Positions 1 to 8,900 of a stretch of 64,000 nucleotides of DNA are shown here, one piece after another. The position numbers were made by a program, and so were the translations under genes. The notes beneath the pieces are model-generated. The model searched no databases. It saw only the letters and a program-made list of their open reading frames with translations, and was not told the origin of the DNA. This stretch comes from Thalassobius sp. Cn5-15 (GTDB lineage Bacteria > Pseudomonadota > Alphaproteobacteria > Rhodobacterales > Rhodobacteraceae): NCBI RefSeq assembly GCF_022347685.1, contig NZ_JAKRGF010000009.1:1-64000 (forward strand), written 5' to 3'. Position 1 is the stretch's first letter; the number at the start of each line of letters is the position of its first letter.

Positions 1-196
1 CGAAACTGGGGTCTGAGGCCCCCCGCTCCAGATTAAAGTACCGCCCCAAAAGTATTGTTGGGCCGCGTCACGCCAGAGGCGTGCTTCCAGCACGCCCCGC
101 CCCCGTCAAACCGGAGGTGTGCCTCCAGCAAAACTGGGCGGCGCGATGGCGCCACCCTCGGGTCGGCGCTAAATAACGGCGGTTGGACTGCCTCAG
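1..196 (-). repeat. Palindromic intergenic repeat, copy A
   Basis: This stretch is the reverse complement of 12333-12528 with about one mismatch, and of 4136-4307 apart from a 22-bp gap. Each copy contains two hairpins: GGAGG-CACA-CCTCC and GGCGTGCT-GGA-AGCACGCC. The three copies sit at ends of genes or between genes of the polysaccharide island. It looks like a REP- or MITE-like unit; no coding potential is apparent. The left edge is cut by the window, so the true length is unknown. Confidence 0.75.
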
Positions 197-297
197 GGAT
201 ATTCCTACCCCTCCACACAGCGGCAAAGATCCGACAGTTTCCAGCGAAGCGTGCATTGCCCATTGATCGTATCCCAGCCCTATGACATTGCAGCTTT

Positions 298-1269
298 ATG
301 ACTGAACAAGCCTCTTCCCCGTCGAAAATGGTCAGCGCCGCCAAGCGTGTGCTGGGCATCGAGGCAGACGCGCTGCGCCTGCTGTCTGATCATCTGCCCG
401 CCGATTTTGAGGCGGTGGTGACATTGATCCTCAACACCAAGGGTCGGGTGATCATTTCCGGCATCGGCAAATCCGGCCATATCGGCAACAAGATCGCCGC
501 CACCCTCGCCTCGACCGGCACACCCAGCTCTTTTGTGCATGCTTCTGAGGCCAGCCATGGCGATTTGGGCATGATTACGCAGGACGATATTGTTGTGCTG
601 ATCTCCAACTCTGGTGAGACGCGCGAATTGTCTGATGTGCTGGGTCATACGCGCCGCTTTTCGATTCCGCTCATTGGGATTTCTTCGCGCCCCGGCTCCA
701 CCCTGATGGCGGCGGCGGATTATCAGCTGCTCTTGCCCCCTGCGCCTGAGGCCTGCCCGATGGGCATGGCACCCACCACCTCGACCACGCTGACCCTGGC
801 GATTGGCGATGCGCTGGCGGTTGCCCTGATGGAGGCGCGCGATTTCAAGGCCGAGAACTTTGCCACCTTCCACCCCGGCGGCAAGCTGGGCGCGCAGCTG
901 TCCACCGTGGCGCAGCTGATGCATGGTGTCGACGCCCTGCCGTTGGTGAGCAAAGACACCGCGATGGAGGAGGTTCTGATCGAAATGACCTCCAAAGGGT
1001 TTGGCACCACTGGCGTCACCGAAGGCGAGGTGCTGATCGGCGTCGTGTCGGACGGTGACCTGCGCCGTAATATGGCCAATCTGATGGCAGTCACAGCCGG
1101 TGAGGTGGCCACGCTGTCACCGGTGACCGCAGCACCCGATATGCTGGCGGCGCAGGCGCTGGCCCTGATGAACGACCGTAAGATCACCACGCTCTTTGCC
1201 GTTGATGCGGAAAATCGCCCTGTCGGCATTCTGCACCTGCATGACCTGCTGCGCGCCGGTGTTGCCTGA
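298..1269 (+). CDS. kdsD: Arabinose-5-phosphate isomerase (KdsD/KpsF family)
   Basis: The protein converts D-ribulose 5-phosphate to D-arabinose 5-phosphate, the first dedicated step towards Kdo, in the cytoplasm. At 323 residues it has the usual KpsF/GutQ length. A sugar-isomerase (SIS) domain spans about residues 35-185, with the phosphate-binding stretch SGIGKSGHIGNK and the loop ISNSGET. Two CBS domains follow (about 200-320), with VVSDGDLRR in the first. The gene is the first of a kdsD-kdsB-kdsA run, 51 nt before kdsB. An extra plasmid set suggests Kdo is used in a capsule or other surface glycan. KpsF and KdsD cannot be told apart by sequence alone. Confidence 0.95.
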   Translation: MTEQASSPSKMVSAAKRVLGIEADALRLLSDHLPADFEAVVTLILNTKGRVIISGIGKSGHIGNKIAATLASTGTPSSFVHASEASHGDLGMITQDDIVVLISNSGETRELSDVLGHTRRFSIPLIGISSRPGSTLMAAADYQLLLPPAPEACPMGMAPTTSTTLTLAIGDALAVALMEARDFKAENFATFHPGGKLGAQLSTVAQLMHGVDALPLVSKDTAMEEVLIEMTSKGFGTTGVTEGEVLIGVVSDGDLRRNMANLMAVTAGEVATLSPVTAAPDMLAAQALALMNDRKITTLFAVDAENRPVGILHLHDLLRAGVA

Positions 1270-1320
1270 ACCTGAGTTGCCTGAACCTGTGTGGCCTGAT
1301 CCGCTAAAGGAGATCCCCTG

Positions 1321-2112
1321 ATGAAAACCGTTATCCTGATCCCTGCGCGCTATGCCTCGACCCGCTATCCGGGCAAGCCGCTGGCGGAACTGACCCTGCC
1401 TTCTGGCGAAAAAAAATCCCTGATCCGTCTCAGCTGGGAAGCGGCCCAGCGGGTCACTGGCGTGGCTGAGGTGCACGTTGTCACCGATGACGACCGCATC
1501 GCGGATCACGCCAAGGCTTTCGGCGCCTCTATCATTATGACCTCGCCAGAGGCTGAAAATGGCACCGCACGCTGCGCTGAGGCGCTGCGCAACGGACAGG
1601 TGGAGGCGGACCTGATCGTCAACCTGCAGGGCGACGCCCCCCTGACCCCTGAATGGTTCGTTGAGGATCTGATCGCCGCCATGAAACAGGACGCAGAGGC
1701 GCAGGTCGCCACGCCGGTGCTGCAATGCGATCCGCTGACCTACAGCCATTTCGTCGAAGACCGCAAAGCCGGCCGCGTTGGTGGCACCACCGCGGTGTTC
1801 AACGCCAAGGGCCACGCGCTTTATTTCTCCAAGGAAGTGCTGCCTTATATTGACCCTGACAAGGTGCCGGGGCGCGATATTCCCGTCTATCACCACGTCG
1901 GCTGCTACGCCTACCGCCCGGTAGCGCTGGCCGCCTATACTTCCTGGGGCATCAGCCAGCTGGAAGTGCTGGAGGGGCTTGAACAACTGCGTTTCCTTGT
2001 CAATGACACCAAGATGCGCTGTGTCGAGGTCGAGGGCAAAGGCCGCGTCTTCTGGGAGCTGAACAATCCCGAAGATGTAGACCGTATCAATTCTGTGCTG
2101 AAGGACCTGTAA
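1321..2112 (+). CDS. kdsB: 3-deoxy-manno-octulosonate cytidylyltransferase
   Basis: KdsB (KpsU in capsule loci) activates Kdo with CTP to give CMP-Kdo. The N-terminal nucleotide-binding motif PARYASTRYPGKPL and the QGDAPL motif near residue 102 are typical, and 263 residues is normal. A good ribosome-binding site (AAAGGAG) lies just before the ATG. The gene is followed by kdsA with only three bases between stop and start, so the two are surely co-transcribed and probably translationally coupled. Confidence 0.95.
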   Translation: MKTVILIPARYASTRYPGKPLAELTLPSGEKKSLIRLSWEAAQRVTGVAEVHVVTDDDRIADHAKAFGASIIMTSPEAENGTARCAEALRNGQVEADLIVNLQGDAPLTPEWFVEDLIAAMKQDAEAQVATPVLQCDPLTYSHFVEDRKAGRVGGTTAVFNAKGHALYFSKEVLPYIDPDKVPGRDIPVYHHVGCYAYRPVALAAYTSWGISQLEVLEGLEQLRFLVNDTKMRCVEVEGKGRVFWELNNPEDVDRINSVLKDL

Positions 2113-2115
2113 GCC

Positions 2116-2952
2116 ATGGACATCACCGAAACCAAAATCGTCACCGTGGGTGACATTAACATCGGCGGCAAAAACCCAATTTCCTTCATCGCCGGTCCCT
2201 GCCAATTGGAAAACCGCGACCACACGATGATGATGGCGGAAAAAGTGGCCGAGGCCTGCGCCAAATCAGGCAGCCAGTTCATCTATAAATCCAGCTACGA
2301 CAAGGCAAACCGCTCTTCGATCGACGCCGCACGCGGCATCGGCATGGAAGAGGGGCTGAAGATCCTTGGCGAGGTGCGCGACACTTTTGGCTGTCCGGTC
2401 ATCACCGATGTGCATGAAACCAACCATTGTGCGGGGGCGGCCGAAGTGGTGGATGTGATCCAGATCCCGGCCTTCCTGTGCCGTCAGACCGACCTGTTGC
2501 TGGCGGCAGGCAACACCGGCAAGCCTCTCAATGTGAAAAAGGGTCAGTTTCTGGCGCCTTGGGACATGGGCAATGTGGCGGATAAAATCGCCTCCACCGG
2601 CAACACGCAGATCATGCTCTGTGATCGCGGCACCTCGTTCGGCTACAACACGCTGGTCAGCGATTTCCGCGGCCTGCCCACCATGGCTGCGACCGGCTAT
2701 CCAGTGGTGTTTGACGCCACCCATTCGGTGCAGCAACCAGGCGGCAAAGGCAACTCTTCGGGGGGGGAACGTCAGTTTGTGTCGTCACTGGCGAGCGCGG
2801 CCTGTGCGGTTGGCGTCTCGGCGCTGTTTATCGAAACCCATGAGGATCCCGATAACGCACCCTGCGATGGTCCAAACATGATCCCGGTGCATGAAATGGC
2901 CGACCTGATCAAACGCCTGCGCGATTTTGATGCGCTGGCGAAAGGACTTTAA
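2116..2952 (+). CDS. kdsA: 3-deoxy-8-phosphooctulonate synthase
   Basis: KdsA condenses phosphoenolpyruvate with arabinose 5-phosphate to Kdo 8-phosphate. The family signature FIAGPCQLEN is near residue 26, YKSSYDKANRSS near 56 and RGTSFGYN near 173; the 278-residue length is standard. With kdsD and kdsB this gives three of the four enzymes from ribulose 5-phosphate to CMP-Kdo. The missing Kdo-8-phosphate phosphatase (KdsC) is presumably chromosomal. Confidence 0.95.
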   Translation: MDITETKIVTVGDINIGGKNPISFIAGPCQLENRDHTMMMAEKVAEACAKSGSQFIYKSSYDKANRSSIDAARGIGMEEGLKILGEVRDTFGCPVITDVHETNHCAGAAEVVDVIQIPAFLCRQTDLLLAAGNTGKPLNVKKGQFLAPWDMGNVADKIASTGNTQIMLCDRGTSFGYNTLVSDFRGLPTMAATGYPVVFDATHSVQQPGGKGNSSGGERQFVSSLASAACAVGVSALFIETHEDPDNAPCDGPNMIPVHEMADLIKRLRDFDALAKGL

Positions 2953-3030
2953 CCCTTTCGTTGCCCTGTCCTGCCATAGTGATAGGGCAACGCGGAAGAA
3001 GGGCAACAGGCGCCAAAGGTCAAGCCGGTC

Positions 3031-4164
3031 ATGAGCAGGGTGGAGCGGAAAAACTGGGACAGGCTGGTGGTTCAGGTGCTGGACGCGCCAGCCGCCGATC
3101 TGTCTCCTGTGATATCGGACCCTGTGACAATGGGGAAAGCTGGCCGTCTGGTGGCGGTGGTGGTCACATATAATAGATGTGACCAGCTGCAGGTAACACT
3201 GGCACGGCTTCTCAGTCAGCCCACAGGTCTATTGCAGGCGGTGGTGGTGGTCGATAACGCCAGCACGGATGACACCGCCCCGTGGCTGGCCACCCAGTCT
3301 GATCCACGTCTGATCATCCATCGCAACCGCCGCAACATGGGCGGTGCAGGCGGCTTTGCCACCGGCATGCAGCTGGCGATGCAGCGCTTTGATCCCGACT
3401 GGCTGGTGGTAATGGATGATGACGCCCGCCCGATGGCAGGGGCATTGGCGCGGTTCCACCACCTCGACCTTGCGCAGTGGGATGCAGTGGCGGCGGCGGT
3501 CTATCAGCCTGACGGTACGGTGTGCAAAATGAACCGCCCCTCGCGCAATCCCTTCTGGCTGCGCGCCGGCTGGGGACAGAACCTGTGGCGGATGATCCGC
3601 GGTCTGGGGCGCATAGGGCTGCGACTGGAACCACCGGCGTTGGGCAATGACGGTCCGGGGCAGCGCGTTGATCTGGCCTCTTTCGTCGGCTTCTTCATCC
3701 GCGGCGATGCGGTCCGGCGCATCGGCTATCCCGATCCGGATATGTTTATCTATGGCGATGACGGGTTTTACACCCTCGGCCTCAGCAAGGCAGGGGGGCG
3801 TATCGGATTTCAGCCTATCGTGCAGTTTGAACATGACTGCACCACCTTTGACGAAGGATCGCCCCGGCACCCCCGCCGTTTCACCGCGCTGTGGAAGGTC
3901 TATTTCTACCACCGCAACCTGCTGATGCTCTATCACCGCGCTGCAGGAAGGCTGTTCTGGCTGGCCCTGCCGGTGGTGCTATGCGGTTGGCTCTGGCAGC
4001 TGCGGGCGCATGCGGGCGAGCGACGTGCCTTCCTCGCGCTGTTCTGGCTGGCCCTGAAGGACGGCCTGCGCGGCCAAACCGGCCGCAGCCGCGAAGAGAT
4101 CGAGCAGCGGATCGCCCGGATACAGGGCAAACGGGCTGAGGCTAGTCCAACAGCCGTTATTTAG
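3031..4164 (+). CDS. GT2 glycosyltransferase, galactofuranosyltransferase-like
   Basis: A GT-A fold glycosyltransferase of 377 residues. The family 2 core starts near residue 40 (VAVVVTYNRCDQL), has VVVDNASTDDT near 70 and the metal-binding triad VVMDDDARP near 127-135. FIYGDDGFY near 245 resembles the acceptor-side acidic motif of GlfT2-like enzymes that use UDP-galactofuranose. A C-terminal hydrophobic stretch (about 310-325) may contact the membrane. UDP-galactopyranose mutase at 13721-14890 would supply the donor. The start is uncertain; ATG at 3130 is a possible alternative. The last codons run into repeat copy B. Galactofuranose specificity is inferred from context. Confidence 0.8.
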   Translation: MSRVERKNWDRLVVQVLDAPAADLSPVISDPVTMGKAGRLVAVVVTYNRCDQLQVTLARLLSQPTGLLQAVVVVDNASTDDTAPWLATQSDPRLIIHRNRRNMGGAGGFATGMQLAMQRFDPDWLVVMDDDARPMAGALARFHHLDLAQWDAVAAAVYQPDGTVCKMNRPSRNPFWLRAGWGQNLWRMIRGLGRIGLRLEPPALGNDGPGQRVDLASFVGFFIRGDAVRRIGYPDPDMFIYGDDGFYTLGLSKAGGRIGFQPIVQFEHDCTTFDEGSPRHPRRFTALWKVYFYHRNLLMLYHRAAGRLFWLALPVVLCGWLWQLRAHAGERRAFLALFWLALKDGLRGQTGRSREEIEQRIARIQGKRAEASPTAVI

Positions 4165-4307
4165 CGCCGCCCAGTTTTGTTGGAGGCACACCTCCGGTTT
4201 GACGGGGGCGGGGCGTGCTGGAAGCACGCCTCTGGCGTGACGCGGCCCAACAATACTTTTGGGGCGGTACTTTAATCTGGAACGGGGGGCCTCAGACTTC
4301 AGTTTCG
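4136..4307 (+). repeat. Palindromic intergenic repeat, copy B
   Basis: Same element as 12333-12528 and in the same orientation, but lacking an internal 22-bp segment. The end of the preceding glycosyltransferase gene reads about 25 bases into it. It keeps both hairpins (GGAGG-CACA-CCTCC and GGCGTGCT-GGA-AGCACGCC), which could act as a transcription terminator or mRNA stabiliser. Confidence 0.75.
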
Positions 4308-4428
4308 AGACTCTCCACGCCCTCTCCCCCGCCTTCTCTGTTACAAATGCGCGCTTTCCTCACACCGGATCGCGAGGATTGCGCGCGGGTCTGTGAGCGC
4401 TTTGAAACAAAGGCATAAAAGAACCGGC

Positions 4429-4444
4429 GTCACGTTTATGTGAC
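4429..4444. promoter_or_regulatory. Conserved palindrome GTCAC-N6-GTGAC upstream of small-protein genes
   Basis: GTCAC GTTTAT GTGAC is a perfect inverted repeat with a 6-bp spacer. It lies about 330 bp before the first small-protein gene and is kept unchanged in the second block at 12652-12667. The shape is that of a dimeric regulator operator; the regulator is unknown. Confidence 0.4.
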
Positions 4445-4771
4445 AAATGTACTTTCGCCAAAATCACCCCATTTCCTCACGCCCTGTGGTGGGATCTGTA
4501 ACACGCCCCACCCCCGTTTCAGCCTTTAAAACATGGGCTGCACAGACCCTGTGCAGCACTGCGCAGGGACCGTTCACCGCGCACCTCTTTTCAAGACACA
4601 TCGCCGTGACATCCCGTGACGATTTCGTTGGGTTTTATTCCCGCCGAACTGCCCCCAGTTTGTTTGGTGTCAGACGGACAAACACACAGTCCAACACACT
4701 GACAAACAAACGATCACCTCCCCGATCGACCCGCCGAGACTGAACTGAAAACTGACTTAGGAGTTAAAAAC
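4445..4771 (+). promoter_or_regulatory. Long conserved leader/promoter region of the small-protein array
   Basis: No gene is supported here. The part from about 4590 to the start codon is nearly identical in the second block. It contains TTTGTTTGGTGTCAG (4659-4673) facing CTGACAAACAAA (4699-4710), which could form an imperfect hairpin or an operator pair. The strong ribosome-binding site CTTAGGAGTTAAAAAC sits before the ATG and is shared by all five genes. Confidence 0.45.
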
Positions 4772-5017
4772 ATGAACCGTATCGTAACCGCATCCGCCGC
4801 CGCCCTGATCGCCCTGACCGGTGCCGCATCCGCCATGACCGCCGACATCTCGGGCTTTGAAGAAGCGCAGATCCGCCAGTATGCCCCGAACATCGACCTG
4901 TCGCTGGTCGACGGTGATGCGCTGAACAAAGCGGCGAAGGTCATCGACATTCTCGACGAAGACGACGCGTCCTTCGCCCAGATCCAGAACGGCGTGCGTC
5001 ACGCCCTGACCAAGTAA
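4772..5017 (+). CDS. Small secreted protein of unknown function, paralogue 1
   Basis: An 81-residue protein with a clear Sec signal peptide: MNRIV followed by an Ala-rich hydrophobic core and probable cleavage after ASA at residue 21. The mature part of about 60 residues is acidic (DEDD near residue 66) with no cysteines or recognisable domain. Four near-identical copies follow in this window. Differences among copies are mainly silent, apart from MNRI/MKRI and VIDI/VIDT. I do not recognise the family. Multiplication suggests a need for high dosage; a matrix, adhesion or structural role is only a guess. Confidence 0.85.
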   Translation: MNRIVTASAAALIALTGAASAMTADISGFEEAQIRQYAPNIDLSLVDGDALNKAAKVIDILDEDDASFAQIQNGVRHALTK

Positions 5018-5040
5018 GTCGGGCCAAATAATTCGGCCCT

Positions 5041-5064
5041 GAGGTCTGCGACCGCGCAGACCTC
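5041..5064 (+). terminator. Hairpin after small-protein gene 1
   Basis: GAGGTCTGCG-ACCG-CGCAGACCTC is a perfect 10-bp stem with a 4-base loop. The same hairpin follows the second copy (5408-5431) and the first copy of the other block (13248-13271). There is no T-tract, so it may pause, process or stabilise the mRNA rather than fully terminate. Confidence 0.6.
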
Positions 5065-5138
5065 ATCCCAACCCCCTCTTGATCGGCGCCCCTCCCCGCA
5101 TCCGCGCCATCCTCAAAACTGACTTAGGAGTTAACACC

Positions 5139-5384
5139 ATGAAACGTATCGTAACCGCTTCCGCCGCCGCCCTGATCGCCCTGACCGGTGCCGCATCCGC
5201 CATGACCGCCGACATCTCGGGCTTCGAAGAAGCGCAGATCCGCCAGTACGCCCCGAACATCGACCTGAGCCTGGTCGACGGTGACGCGCTGAACAAAGCG
5301 GCGAAGGTCATCGACACTCTGGACGAAGACGATGCGTCGTTTGCTCAGATCCAGAACGGCGTGCGTCACGCCCTCACCAAGTAA
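5139..5384 (+). CDS. Small secreted protein of unknown function, paralogue 2
   Basis: Second tandem copy of the 81-residue secreted protein, differing by Lys instead of Asn at residue 2 and Thr instead of Ile in the VIDT stretch. The start is set by the conserved TTAGGAGTTAACACC ribosome-binding site; an upstream in-frame ATG at 5079 lacks one. Third-position changes relative to paralogue 1 show that the protein sequence is under selection. Confidence 0.85.
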   Translation: MKRIVTASAAALIALTGAASAMTADISGFEEAQIRQYAPNIDLSLVDGDALNKAAKVIDTLDEDDASFAQIQNGVRHALTK

Positions 5385-5407
5385 GTCGGGCCAAATAATT
5401 CGGCCCT

Positions 5408-5431
5408 GAGGTCTGCGACCGCGCAGACCTC
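5408..5431 (+). terminator. Hairpin after small-protein gene 2
   Basis: Exact copy of the 10-bp stem hairpin at 5041-5064, part of the repeated unit of the tandem array. Confidence 0.55.
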
Positions 5432-5505
5432 ATCCCCAACCCCCTCTTGATCGGCGCCGCTCCCCGCATCCGCGCCACCACACAACTGACTTAGGAGTTA
5501 ACACC

Positions 5506-5751
5506 ATGAACCGTATCGTAACCGCTTCCGCCGCCGCCCTGATCGCCCTGACCGGCGCCGCATCCGCCATGACCGCCGACATCTCGGGCTTTGAAGAAGC
5601 GCAGATCCGCCAGTATGCCCCGAACATCGACCTGTCGCTGGTCGACGGTGACGCGCTGAACAAAGCGGCGAAGGTCATCGACACCCTGGACGAAGACGAC
5701 GCGTCCTTCGCCCAGATCCAGAACGGCGTGCGTCACGCCCTGACCAAGTAA
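5506..5751 (+). CDS. Small secreted protein of unknown function, paralogue 3
   Basis: Third and last copy in block 1, with the same 21-residue signal peptide and acidic mature part of 60 residues. It is followed by the array's end region, with a short tandem repeat (AAGTAAGTCGGGCC units) right after the stop codon and then two hairpins. Confidence 0.85.
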   Translation: MNRIVTASAAALIALTGAASAMTADISGFEEAQIRQYAPNIDLSLVDGDALNKAAKVIDTLDEDDASFAQIQNGVRHALTK

Positions 5752-5805
5752 GTCGGGCCAAGTAAGTCGGGCCAAGTAAGGTCACACCACTCACAGAATA
5801 CTCAT

Positions 5806-5870
5806 TGGGCCCCTCGATACAGGGGGCCCATAACTCCGGGGAAGTCGGTCCGTATCTGGGCCGGCTTTTC
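5806..5870 (+). terminator. Double hairpin terminator of block 1
   Basis: First hairpin: TGGGCCCC (5806-5813) pairs with GGGGCCCA (5823-5830). Second: CGGTCC (5846-5851) pairs with GGGCCG (5858-5863) using one G-U pair, and is followed by GCTTTTC. Together they form a plausible rho-independent terminator for the small-protein operon. The same region occurs at 13646-13710. Confidence 0.65.
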
Positions 5871-5940
5871 TGCGTTTGAGGCGTGCCTCCGGCACGACCC
5901 GCCCCACGGGTTGGTGCTAGACTTCAAGTGTGGGGCGGGC

Positions 5941-8900
5941 TCACGCCCCCAACCGCGCCTTTACGAAAGGTGCGTCATACCACGGCACCGACCGCTTCGG
6001 TTGATAGAGCACATCGCGCCCCGCAGCGATCAGCGCCAGATAGGCGCGGTATTCTTCGGCATTATTAAAATGCTGACCGCGGGTCACCTCGGCCGCCGCC
6101 TTGCGGTGGAAATCGGCGTTGTATTTGAAATGGCCAAACAAAAGCTCGCGCCGTGACAGCTGCACATCGCCTACAAAATGCAGCCCTGCCGACAGGCGCA
6201 TCCAGGGCTGATACTTCAGCAGCGCGATTTTCTGCGCCACGAAGAGGTCCGCGCGCGATCCCGGGATCAGCCGGTGGCGCAGGGCGCTGGTCCATGTGGG
6301 CATGTTGGAAAACGGCCCGCGCCCGGCCCAGTTGGTCAGGAAGGGCTCTCGATCCACAAACCCCGCCTGCGCGAAGGGATCGGCGCTGAAATCCGCCGCA
6401 CTCAACGCACCGCGTGGATACATATCCAGCATGAAGACCCGCGCTGCCTCAGCCCCCTGAAAGTTCGGCTGGCAGAGCAGATCTGGCAAGCTCTGGCGAG
6501 GGACGCCATCGCCGGGATGCTGCCACACCAGCAGCTCATCCGCATCCGCAACCAGCGACCATTTGCCGGTGCGAAACGCGGCCATCATCGCCTGCTGCCA
6601 GAGGACCCCATATTGCGACAGGCGGTAATCTGTATCGACGGAAAACAGCGCCACATCGGGCTGCGCCAAGAGGTGGTCAAGCGTGCCATCGTCTGAGCCG
6701 TTATCGGCAATCAGGAAGCTGGTGACTCCGAGGCGACGGTAATGATCCAGAAACCGTGGCAGCATGAACATCTCATTGCGCATCACCGCAACCACCGCGA
6801 CCTCGGCGCTGCGGGCGGCCTGCAGATGGGCCGCAGGGCTGATCAGTTCCAAAGCGTTGCTTTGATAGCCAAGGCGGGCGACCTGTGCGGTGGGCCAGAT
6901 TTTCTTCGGGTGCAGCTGCTGGCCTGCAAGCCCTTTGAGGGTGGGGATCTGATCGGCGGCGCGGTCCAGATGCACCAGTTTCACTGGCGCGGCCTGAGAG
7001 GGTGCAAAGCTGTTCATCCACAGCGGCACCGGCGTGGCTTCCGCAACCATACGGCGGCGTATGGTGATGCGGTAATCCTCTCCCACCGGTGCAATGCCGC
7101 GCAGGCTGAGGAGATCGCCCAAGAGCTTATCCTCCATAAACGAGCACTGGATCAGCGCCTGCCCGGCGGGGCTGCGGGCGGCCTCTAGCGCGGCGATGAT
7201 GGCGCGGCGGCTGAGGGTATAGCCCGATCCTCCGTCGGCATATGTCGCAGGCTCAGGCGATTTGTCCAGCGCCATGCGCCCCCGCTGGCTGGTGGATTTC
7301 GCCATATGCCAACTGCGATCCATCTGCCCCACCTGCCGTTGCAGCACCCGACCGTAATAGTCAAACTTGCGATAGCTGAGGCTGTGAAAGAAGGCTTCGA
7401 CGTTGAGGAAACAGTCATCGTCGATCTTCAGCATATGGGCGTGGGGAGTGTGGCCCTGCACCCAGCGCAGGGTGGCGAGGGTTTTCTGCGGCAGGCCTTC
7501 GTAATCATCGGGCGCAGGCACGGTGAGGATGTCACCGTTTCGCGTGGCTGCAGCCACGTCTTTGTCACCGACCACGATCACATAGGGGATGTTGCGCGCG
7601 GCCAGTTGGCTGAGCCAACCGTCGCGCATCAAAGGAATGCGGGTCGCAAGGTTGGCCCGACAGGAAAACACCGTGACGATACAGTCATAAAGGGGTGAGC
7701 GTGGCAGTGGGCTGTTGGGCGTGGGCTGACCGGGGGGCAACTCCGACGTCAGGTCCGTTATCAGTTTCCCCATCAGCTCTGGCAGCACAGCAGCAAGGCG
7801 CGGGATCACCTGCGGCGCCGCGGCCTGTAGGGCGCGGGCGGCAAGGGCTGGCGCGGGGGCACGGGCCAAGGCGCGCTGATCCTGCGCCGTCAGGCGGCGG
7901 GTCAGGCGGGTGAGCTGGGCCAGCGCCTGATCCAGCAGCACGGGATGGTCTGACACCGCACGGATCAGACCCAGTGACAGGCCCAGTCCCAGATAATGAC
8001 TGCGCGGGCCAGAGAGGCGCGCCAGATCCGGTGTCAGTGCGTCCAGCGTGGCGGCGATATGACCGGGATCTTCGCCCTCTGCGATCTTCGCCAAAACGCT
8101 CCCCATCCCGGCAGCGGCATCCATCTGCGCCTCGTAATAGGGCGCGCGGGGCACATCGGTGTAGGCGGCGGTAACGGCGCGAGCGGTCAGCGCGACGGCC
8201 TCGGCCGACGGATCGGGCACGTCCTTTTCATTCCCATGGGGGAAGGCCATGTGGCGCAGCATCGCATCCTCAGCGTTCAGTCCCGCACGGCGCAAACTGG
8301 CGGGATCCGGCATCCCGCAGCCCTGCGCCGGCAGCCCTGCGGGGCCAAAAAGGTCACGGCGCAAATGGGCCACATCACGGTTGTCCCAGCGGGTGAACAG
8401 GTCCAGCGCCTGATCAAGATCGGTGTGCACTGCGGGATCGCGAACGGCCTTCTGCAGCTGATCAAAGGCGGCGCGGATGACCTCCAGCTCTGTGGGCAGC
8501 ACGATGGGCTGGTCGGCCAGCAGTTGCCAGAACTGACGCGACAGCCCATAGATGCGGATCACAAACCCCAGCACCCGCTGGCGCATATAATGGGGGCAGC
8601 GACCCAACTGGGTGATCATTTGCACCGCTGTCTCTGTCAGCACCAGACAATGGGCGCGATCGGCCAGCGCCTGTCCTGCGGCGCTGCGCTCTGCCAGACC
8701 CTCTACCAGATCCATCACCGCATAAAGGATCGCCTCGCGCAGATCTTCGGGCAGCTCTTCGGCCAAAGCGCGTCGCACCAGAAACCCCAGCGCTGGGGTG
8801 ACGATCCATCCCTCGCCGCGCTGCGGGCCTGGTTTGGCCAGGGCCCATAGCACCTCCTTTACCTCCCGGTCGCGCCCCGCCAAGAGGAGGAGCGGCAAGA

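Larger units (their letters stand above)
4136..5873 (+). repeat. Long duplicated block, copy 1 (three small-protein genes)
   Basis: The block begins with repeat copy B, continues with a leader of about 460 bp, then three tandem copies of an 81-residue secreted-protein gene, and ends with a double hairpin terminator. Most of it recurs as a direct repeat at 12333-13713 with two gene copies instead of three. The two blocks flank the giant glycosyltransferase gene and a sulfotransferase gene. Coding parts are nearly identical; leaders share long identical stretches broken by a divergent stretch around 4490-4580 and 12715-12810. This points to duplication followed by gene conversion. Confidence 0.75.

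Noticed and set aside
4447-4743. A 98-codon plus-strand frame in the leader of the small-protein array
   Set aside because: No ribosome-binding site or protein-like composition; it covers conserved leader sequence and is not kept intact in the second block.
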